A stretch of 64,000 nucleotides of DNA from Cellulosimicrobium cellulans (GTDB lineage: Bacteria > Actinomycetota > Actinomycetes > Actinomycetales > Cellulomonadaceae), in NCBI RefSeq assembly GCF_024124905.1, contig NZ_JAMXST010000004.1, forward strand, positions 248,001-312,000, in the 5' to 3' direction. Every line of letters begins with the position of its first letter. Position 1 is the stretch's first letter. This document shows, piece after piece, positions 58,411-64,000 of the stretch. The translations under genes and the position numbers were made by a program. The notes below the pieces were generated by a model. That model searched no databases and was not told the origin of the DNA. It saw only the letters and a program-made list of their open reading frames with translations.

Positions 58411-58950
58411 TCACGGCGTGTCGCGCCGCCGGCGGTAGGCGTCGAGGTCGCCGTTGAGGCGGCCCAGCAGCTCGGCGAGCAGCGCGCGGTCCAGGCGGGA
58501 CCAGTCGCCCAGCACGTCGGCGTACAGCTCCGTCCGCGCGACCCGGTGCGCGGCGAGCTCGTCGAGGCCCTCGCTCGTCGGCTCGACGACGACCGCGCGG
58601 CCGTCACGGGGATCGCGCGCGCGGCGGACGTGACCGGCCCGTTCGAGCGCGACGACCTGGCGGGTGACGGTCGACGCGTCGAGGCCGAGGCGCTCCGCGA
58701 GCGCGTTCACGTGCAGGGGGCCGTGCGTCCCGAGCGTGTGGAGCAGGAGGTAGCCGGAGCGGTCGAGCGTCCCGCCGCGGCGCGAGGTGCCCGGCGTCCC
58801 CGACGCGCGGGTGCGCTCGGCGCGCCGCAGGAGCTGCGCGACCTCCAGCTCGATCGCGCCGAGCACGTCGTGCGCGGTCGCGTCGTCGCGCGCCGACGCC
58901 CCGCCGGACGACGCACCGGCTCCGTGATCGTTTCCCTCGGCAACCGTCAT
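58411..58950 (-). CDS. MarR family transcriptional regulator
   Basis: The product is 179 aa. The winged helix is GTLDRSGYLLLHTLGTHGPLHVNALAERLGLDASTVTRQVVALERAGHVRRARDPRDGRAVVVEPTSEG, with the DxRxxx wing typical of MarR. It is divergent from an MFS transporter gene and presumably represses it. TAGAAT ends 6 nt before the ATG and no ribosome site exists, so it is probably leaderless. Direct repeats TACAGATA in the shared promoter are the candidate binding sites. Confidence 0.92.
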   Translation of the reverse strand: MTVAEGNDHGAGASSGGASARDDATAHDVLGAIELEVAQLLRRAERTRASGTPGTSRRGGTLDRSGYLLLHTLGTHGPLHVNALAERLGLDASTVTRQVVALERAGHVRRARDPRDGRAVVVEPTSEGLDELAAHRVARTELYADVLGDWSRLDRALLAELLGRLNGDLDAYRRRRDTP

Positions 58951-58956
58951 AGGTGT

Positions 58957-58989
58957 ATTCTACAGATACTTACCTGTCAGATACAGATA
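58957..58989. promoter_or_regulatory. divergent marR/MFS control region
   Basis: TACAGATA occurs at 58961-58968 and 58982-58989, 21 bp apart (two helical turns), in an unusually AT-rich patch. The minus-strand TAGAAT (-10 of marR) is at 58962-58957. A MarR dimer on each repeat could control both genes. Confidence 0.5.
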
Positions 58990-59054
58990 AAAACTGCCGC
59001 CGAGTCCCCTCGGGCCGAGCGGCACTCTCCCACCGACCAGGAAGTACGAACGCA

Positions 59055-60287
59055 GTGGCCTCCACGCGCAACGAACCGAACCGCACCGCCATCTACGCGA
59101 CCGCTCTCACGGCGTTCTTCGCGATCGCCGGCATCGCGGTCGTCGACCCGATCCTGCCCGTCATCGGGGAGGAGATCGGGGCGTCGACCTGGCAGATCGA
59201 GCTCCTCTTCACGGCCTACATCGCCGTGATGGCGCTCGGCATGATCCCTGCCGTCATGGCCACGGGTCGGTTCGGCTACAAGAAGATCCTCGCGACCGGC
59301 GTGAGCCTCGTCGCCGTGGCCGCGGTGCTCGCGGCCCTGAGCACGAGCATCGGCCAGCTCGCCGCGCTGCGCGGGCTGTGGGGCCTCGGCAACGCGATGT
59401 TCTTCGCGACCGCGATGGTCCTGCTCGTCTCGCTCGCCAACGACCGCGAGTGGGTCGTCGAGCTCTTCGAGACGTGCGTCGGGCTCGGCTTCGCCGTCGG
59501 CCCGCTGCTCGGCGGCCTGCTGGGCGGCATCTCGTGGCGTGTCCCGTTCTTCGTCTGCGGCGTCTTCATGCTCGTCGCGCTCCTCGTGTCGGTGACCCGA
59601 CTCAAGGACCCTGCCGAGAAGCCCGCACCCCTGCGGCTCGGCCAGGTGTTCCGCCTCTTCCGCAAGCCCGGATTCCTCGCGCTCGCCGCGGTCACCGCCG
59701 CGTACAACTTCTGCTTCTTCATCGTGCTCGGGTACACGCCGGTGTTCCTCGGCCTCGACGTCGTGCCGCTCGGCCTCGTCTTCACCGCGTGGGGCGTGGG
59801 GCTCGCGGTCGGGATCCTCGTCGTCGGGCACCGCCTCGCCCACCGCGTGGGCGCGGTCCAGACGCTCGGCGTCGCGATCGTGGGCGTGCTGGTCGCGCTG
59901 GTCCTGCTGGCGCTCGACCTCGGGACCGCGTGGTCCGTCGTCGTGCTCGTGGGTGCCGGCGTCTTCATGGGCATCGCGAACGCGAACCTCACCGACCTGT
60001 CGCTCGCGCTCGGCGACCCGGACCGGCGCGTCACGACCGGGGCCTTCAACCTCGTGCGCTGGGGCTTCGCCGCGCCCGCGCCGGTCATCGCGGGCCTGCT
60101 GCACCCGGTCTCCGCGACGGCCCCGTTCTGGCTGGGCGCGGGGATCCTGGTGCTCGGCGTCGTCGTGTTCGTGGCGTTCGGCCACCGGATGGCGGGCGAG
60201 CTCGGCGAGCGCGTGCTGTGGTCGCGCTGGAACCGCCGCGCGCGTGCCGTCGAGGGGACGCCCGAGGAGGCGCTCGGCGAGGTCTGA
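59055..60287 (+). CDS. MFS transporter, drug-efflux type
   Basis: The 410-aa protein has twelve predicted membrane helices. Helix 1 (TALTAFFAIAGIAVVDPILPVIGEEIGAS) and motif A-like RFGYKKILATGVSL between helices 2 and 3 are typical of the DHA1 antiporters; LRGLWGLGNAMFFATAMVLLVSLA and GLGFAVGPLLGGLLGGISWRVPFFV (motif C) support proton-drug antiport. The GTG at 59055 follows AGGAAG by about 11 nt; an upstream frame would extend over the operator. It is divergent from a MarR gene that likely represses it. Substrates are unknown. Confidence 0.92.
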   Translation: MASTRNEPNRTAIYATALTAFFAIAGIAVVDPILPVIGEEIGASTWQIELLFTAYIAVMALGMIPAVMATGRFGYKKILATGVSLVAVAAVLAALSTSIGQLAALRGLWGLGNAMFFATAMVLLVSLANDREWVVELFETCVGLGFAVGPLLGGLLGGISWRVPFFVCGVFMLVALLVSVTRLKDPAEKPAPLRLGQVFRLFRKPGFLALAAVTAAYNFCFFIVLGYTPVFLGLDVVPLGLVFTAWGVGLAVGILVVGHRLAHRVGAVQTLGVAIVGVLVALVLLALDLGTAWSVVVLVGAGVFMGIANANLTDLSLALGDPDRRVTTGAFNLVRWGFAAPAPVIAGLLHPVSATAPFWLGAGILVLGVVVFVAFGHRMAGELGERVLWSRWNRRARAVEGTPEEALGEV

Positions 60288-60335
60288 GCACCGACGACGA
60301 CGAGACGGGAGTCCCGGGCCTGCGGCTCGGGTCCC

Positions 60336-60818
60336 TCAGTCCTCCGGGGCGGTCGGGGTGTCCGCGGCCGACGTCTCCGCGACCTGGGTGAGGGCCTCGA
60401 TCCCGACCGTGAGCGCGCGCAGGTCCGCGACGTCGAGCCGGTCGAGCAGGTCCGTGAGGGGCTCGTCCTCCTGCGCCGCGATCCGGCGCACGGCCGCGGC
60501 GCCGCGCGGCGTCGCGGCGACCAGCCGCACCCGACCGTCCTGCGGGTCGGGACGGCGCGCGGCCATCCCCGCCGCCTCCAGCCGGTCCACGATCCCCGAG
60601 AGCGTCGCCGGGGAGATGCCGAGCACCTCCGCGAGCCGGTGCGAGCTCGTCTCGCCGTCGAGCTGGAGGACCGCGAGCGCGCGCAGCTGGGGGACCGTGA
60701 GGGTCGTGCGCAGCAAGGGCTCGAGCCGTTGGGCGAGGAGCAGCTCGGCGAGGCGGCGCTGCGCGTCCTCGAGGCGCCGCGCCAGCGCCGCGCGCTCGTC
60801 GTCGGCGGGGTGGGTCAC
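60336..60818 (-). CDS. MarR family transcriptional regulator
   Basis: The product is 160 aa. TVPQLRALAVLQLDGETSSHRLAEVLGISPATLSGIVDRLEAAGMAARRPDPQDGRVRLVAATPRG is the winged-helix core with the PxDxR wing. I start at the GTG at 60818 because TAGAGT ends 7 nt upstream and no ribosome site exists; the longer frame would cross this promoter. It is divergent from the RND permease gene, which it probably represses through the CGTTA-CGC-TAACG palindrome. Confidence 0.9.
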   Translation of the reverse strand: MTHPADDERAALARRLEDAQRRLAELLLAQRLEPLLRTTLTVPQLRALAVLQLDGETSSHRLAEVLGISPATLSGIVDRLEAAGMAARRPDPQDGRVRLVAATPRGAAAVRRIAAQEDEPLTDLLDRLDVADLRALTVGIEALTQVAETSAADTPTAPED

Positions 60819-60865
60819 GGCGCAGACTCTATCGGTGGGAGCGGGAACCATCCCGAGATGCTTCG

Positions 60866-60878
60866 CGTTACGCTAACG
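60866..60878. promoter_or_regulatory. candidate operator between marR and the RND gene
   Basis: CGTTA-CGC-TAACG is a 5-bp-arm inverted repeat lying 48 bp upstream of marR and 54 bp upstream of the RND gene. The minus-strand -10 TAGAGT (60831-60826) is close by. Confidence 0.45.
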
Positions 60879-60931
60879 AAATCGCGACGCCGACGTCGTC
60901 TCCCACCCGACCTGGAACCCTTGGAGGCTCC

Positions 60932-63900
60932 GTGTCCCGTCTCGCCCGGCTGTCGCTGGCCAACCGCGCGCTCGTCGCGCTCGCCACGGTCGCGATCGCG
61001 ATCTTCGGCGTCATCAGCATGGGGTCGCTCAAGCAGGAGCTCATCCCGAGCCTACAGATCCCGACCGCCGCCGTCGTCGGCGTCTACCCGGGCTCCGCCC
61101 CGGCGATCGTCGAGCAGCAGGTGACCGTCCCCGTCGAGACGGCCGCGCGCGCCGTCAAGGGCGTCGAGGACGTCACGTCGACGTCGTCGACCGGCATGTC
61201 CGTGACGACCGTGCAGTTCGCCTACGGCACGGACATGGACGCCGCGGCCTCCCAGCTCCAGACGGCGATCACGCGCCTGCAGTCCCAGCTCCCCGAGGAC
61301 GTCGAGCCGCAGGTCGTCACGGGGTCGGTGGACGACCTGCCCGTGATCCAGCTCGCCGTGTCCGGCGGCTCCGACGACGCGGCGCTGGCCGACACCGTCA
61401 CGTCGAGCGTCGTCCCGGCGCTCGAGGACGTCGAGGGCGTGCGCAGCGTCGCGGTGAGCGGCATCGCCGACCAGCAGGTCACGGTCGACCTCGACCCGGC
61501 CGCGCTCGCCGCCGCCGGGCTCAGTCCGGCGCAGGTCTCCACGATCCTCCAGGACAACGGGGTCGTGATCCCCGCCGGGACCGTCGCCGAGGGCGACCGG
61601 ACCCTCAGCGTGCAGGTCGGCACCGCTGTCACGACCGTCGACGAGCTCGCCGCGCTGCCGCTCGTGTCCCCGACCGCGGCGCCCGGCACCGCGCCCGTCG
61701 CGCTCGGCGACGTCGCGACCGTGACCGCGGGCCCCGAGCCCGCGACGTCGTACTCGCGCCTCGACGGCGAGAACGCGCTCGCGGTCGCGATCACCAAGAC
61801 GCCCGCGGGCAACACGGTCGAGGTGTCGCACGCCGTCCAGGAGGCGATCGACGACCTCTCCGGCGTGCTCGACGCGCAGGACGTGCGGGTCGACGTCGTG
61901 TTCGACCAGGCGCCGTTCATCGAGGAGTCCATCGAGGGCCTCGCGACGGAGGGCCTCCTCGGCCTCCTCTTCGCCGTCGTCGTGATCCTGCTGTTCCTCG
62001 CGTCGCTCCGCTCGACGCTCGTCTCGGCCGTGTCGATCCCGCTGTCGCTGTTCGTGACGTTCATCGTCATGAACGCCACGGGCTACACGCTCAACATCCT
62101 CACGCTCGGCGCCATGACGGTCGCGATCGGCCGCGTGGTCGACGACTCGATCGTCGTCATCGAGAACATCAAGCGGCACCTGTCGTACGGCGAGGAGAAG
62201 GTGGGCGCCATCATCGGCGCCGTCAAGGAGGTCGCGGGCGCGATCACCGCCTCGACCGTGGCGACCGTCGCCGTCTTCCTGCCCATCGCGCTCGTGGGCG
62301 GCATGGTCGGCGAGCTCTTCCGGCCCTTCGCGCTCACCGTCGCCATCGCGATGCTCGCGTCGCTCTTCGTGGCGCTGACGATCGTCCCGGTCCTCGCGTA
62401 CTGGTTCATCACGTCCCCGCCCGTCCCGGCGGACCCGGAGGCCGCGCGCCTCGCGGGCGAGCGGGCGCGCGCCGCGGCGGAGGCCAAGGAGCGCCGCGGT
62501 CTGTGGCAGCGCGGATACGTCCCGACGCTGCGGGCGGCGCTGCGCCACCCGGCGATCACGCTCGGCGTGTCCGTCGCGATCCTCGCCGGGACGCTCGCGC
62601 TCGTGCCGCGCCTGGAGACCAACTTCCTCGGCGACACCGGCCAGGACACGCTCACCGTCACCGAGTCGTTCGCGCCCGGCACGTCGCTCGAGGCGCAGGA
62701 CGCCGCCGCGCGCGACGTGGAGCAGGCGCTCATGGGCGTCGACGGCGTCGCGACCGTGCAGACGACGGTCGGCACGGCGGGCGGCCCCGAGGCCGCGTTC
62801 TTCGGCGGCGGGGGCTCCCCGACGGCGACGTTCGCCGTCACGCTCGACCCGGACGCCGACGCCGTCGCCGCCCAGGAGGACGTGCGCGACGCCGTCGCCG
62901 GGCTGGGCGGAGACGCGAGCGAGGGCATCGAGGTCGCCGGTGCGGACGCCGCGTTCGGCAGCTCGACGGTCGACCTCGTCGTCCGCGCCCCCGACACCGA
63001 GACCCTCACGGCTGCCGCAGCCGACGTTCAGGAGCTCGCCGAGGACGCCGACGGCGCCGCGCAGGTGACCAACAACCTCGCCTCCGCGCAGTCCACGGTC
63101 CAGGTGACCGTCGACCGCGACGCCGCGGCCGCCGTCGGGCTCACCGAGACCCAGGTCGCCGGGACGGTCGCGGGGACGATGTCTCCCGCGCCGATCGGCA
63201 CCGTGAACCTCGGCGACGGTCCGGTCCAGGTCCGCGTCCTCGCGGGCGAGGCCCCGGCGACGGTCGCGGAGCTGGAGCAGGTCGTGCTGCCCACCGCGGC
63301 AGGACCCGTCCCGCTCACGCAGGTCGCCGAGGTCGCGGAGGTCGACGTCCCGACCTCGATCACCCGGGTCGACGGCGAGCGCAGCGCGACGATCTCCGTC
63401 ACGCCCGCCGGCCAGGACCTCGGCGCGCTCACCGCCGAGCTCACGACCGCGATCGACGGCCTCGACCTGGAGGGCGGGGCGACCGTCGAGATCGGCGGCG
63501 TCGCGTCCGACCAGGCCGACGCGTTCGCCGACCTGGGGCTCGCGCTGCTCGTCGCGATCCTCATCGTCTACCTCGTCATGGTCGCGACGTTCCGCAGCCT
63601 CCTCCAGCCGTTCATCCTGCTCGTGTCGATCCCGTTCGCCGCGACGGGCGCGCTGCTCCTGCTGCTCGCCACCGCGACGCCGCTCGGCGTGCCGGCCCTC
63701 ATCGGCCTGCTCATGCTCGTCGGCATCGTGGTGTCCAACGCGATCGTGCTCATCGACCTCATCAACCAGTACCGCGAGCGCGGCCGGTCGCTCGACGACG
63801 CCGTCATGGAAGGTGCGCGCAAGCGCCTGCGCCCCATCGTCATGACCGCGGCGGCGACGATCTTCGCGCTCACCCCGATGGCGATCGGCATCACCGGCGG

Positions 63901-64000
63901 CGGGGCGTTCATCTCCCAGCCCCTCGCGCTCGTCGTCATCGGCGGCCTGCTGAGCTCGACGCTGCTGACCCTGGTCGTCGTCCCGGTGCTCTACACGCTC
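60932..64000 (+). CDS. RND efflux permease (AcrB/HAE1-like), 3' end beyond the window
   Basis: About 1,023 residues are visible. The layout is that of RND pumps: helix 1 (RALVALATVAIAIFGVISMGSL), a periplasm-equivalent porter loop (40-335), helices 2-6 with AIGRVVDDSIVVIENIKRH, the helix-4 Asp-Asp proton relay near 404-405, a second loop (545-855) and helices 8-12 (LIGLLMLVGIVVSNAIVLIDLINQYRERG with the second repeat signature). RND proteins of this HAE1 type in Gram-positive bacteria usually export lipids or drugs. The GTG follows TTGGAGG by 4 nt. The frame is open at the right edge, near the expected end of the family (1,020-1,060 aa). Confidence 0.93.
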   Translation, partial: MSRLARLSLANRALVALATVAIAIFGVISMGSLKQELIPSLQIPTAAVVGVYPGSAPAIVEQQVTVPVETAARAVKGVEDVTSTSSTGMSVTTVQFAYGTDMDAAASQLQTAITRLQSQLPEDVEPQVVTGSVDDLPVIQLAVSGGSDDAALADTVTSSVVPALEDVEGVRSVAVSGIADQQVTVDLDPAALAAAGLSPAQVSTILQDNGVVIPAGTVAEGDRTLSVQVGTAVTTVDELAALPLVSPTAAPGTAPVALGDVATVTAGPEPATSYSRLDGENALAVAITKTPAGNTVEVSHAVQEAIDDLSGVLDAQDVRVDVVFDQAPFIEESIEGLATEGLLGLLFAVVVILLFLASLRSTLVSAVSIPLSLFVTFIVMNATGYTLNILTLGAMTVAIGRVVDDSIVVIENIKRHLSYGEEKVGAIIGAVKEVAGAITASTVATVAVFLPIALVGGMVGELFRPFALTVAIAMLASLFVALTIVPVLAYWFITSPPVPADPEAARLAGERARAAAEAKERRGLWQRGYVPTLRAALRHPAITLGVSVAILAGTLALVPRLETNFLGDTGQDTLTVTESFAPGTSLEAQDAAARDVEQALMGVDGVATVQTTVGTAGGPEAAFFGGGGSPTATFAVTLDPDADAVAAQEDVRDAVAGLGGDASEGIEVAGADAAFGSSTVDLVVRAPDTETLTAAAADVQELAEDADGAAQVTNNLASAQSTVQVTVDRDAAAAVGLTETQVAGTVAGTMSPAPIGTVNLGDGPVQVRVLAGEAPATVAELEQVVLPTAAGPVPLTQVAEVAEVDVPTSITRVDGERSATISVTPAGQDLGALTAELTTAIDGLDLEGGATVEIGGVASDQADAFADLGLALLVAILIVYLVMVATFRSLLQPFILLVSIPFAATGALLLLLATATPLGVPALIGLLMLVGIVVSNAIVLIDLINQYRERGRSLDDAVMEGARKRLRPIVMTAAATIFALTPMAIGITGGGAFISQPLALVVIGGLLSSTLLTLVVVPVLYTL

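Overview
The window is very GC-rich DNA with dense, GC-ending codon use, frequent GTG starts, long operons joined by ATGA/GTGA/TGATG stop-start overlaps, and the gene order mfd ... mazG-eno-ftsB/divIC-DUF501-ppx. That combination, with secreted amylase, xylanase and LamG proteins, points to an actinobacterium of the order Micrococcales, most like Cellulomonas, Cellulosimicrobium or Isoptericola. The genus is an inference. There is no phage, insertion sequence, CRISPR array or rRNA.

Region 1 (1-24.1 kb) is a surface-polysaccharide locus. A minus-strand operon (17363 to 9832) encodes an ABC exporter (Wzt-like ATPase and Wzm-like permease), three glycosyltransferases and two tandem CelD/BcsL-type acyltransferase homologues. 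A second minus-strand operon (5073 to the left edge) holds an unrecognised 463-aa protein, a kinase-like protein, a polysaccharide deacetylase, a GT2 enzyme and a second kinase-like protein that leaves the window. Between them, on the plus strand, is a 1,506-aa secreted protein with three LamG domains, two of which share an exact 423-bp DNA repeat. To the right are a membrane-anchored GH39/PslG-like glycosidase, two divergent GT4 genes and a PAP2 phosphatase. The likely logic is assembly and decoration of a polymer in the cytoplasm, export by Wzm/Wzt, then trimming or binding outside.

Region 2 (24.4-43.9 kb) is a housekeeping block. mfd is separated from mazG by a small membrane protein, a secreted alpha-amylase with starch-binding modules, and a secreted CBM-deacetylase-GH10 xylanase-CBM9 enzyme, which together look inserted into conserved synteny. 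Then come mazG, eno, an FtsB/DivIC protein, DUF501, ppx/gppA, a PadR regulator with its membrane partner, and a type II NADH dehydrogenase. A long perfect hairpin after ppx recurs, slightly changed, before ndh.

Region 3 (44.0-50.2 kb) has a tRNA with a UAA anticodon but a short variable loop, a quinone/aromatic detoxification-like operon (VOC dioxygenase and carboxylesterase, cf. mhqED), a TPP riboswitch in front of tenA, a PopR/ClgR-type regulator ending in Leu-Ala-Ala, and a two-gene clpP operon preceded by tandem TCTGCC-N3-GGCAGA-type repeats. This looks like a complete PopR-ClpP3/P4 control circuit.

Region 4 (50.3-64 kb) contains a roughly 2,020-aa anchored protein with about a dozen Ig/cadherin-like repeats and about five FN3 repeats, an ArsR regulator with a small coupled ORF, an MpaB/DUF2236 protein, a MarR-MFS divergent pair, and a second MarR divergent from an RND efflux permease cut by the right edge.

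Across the window at least eight genes have a TANNNT hexamer ending 6-7 nt before the start codon and no Shine-Dalgarno sequence, which suggests widespread leaderless transcription.
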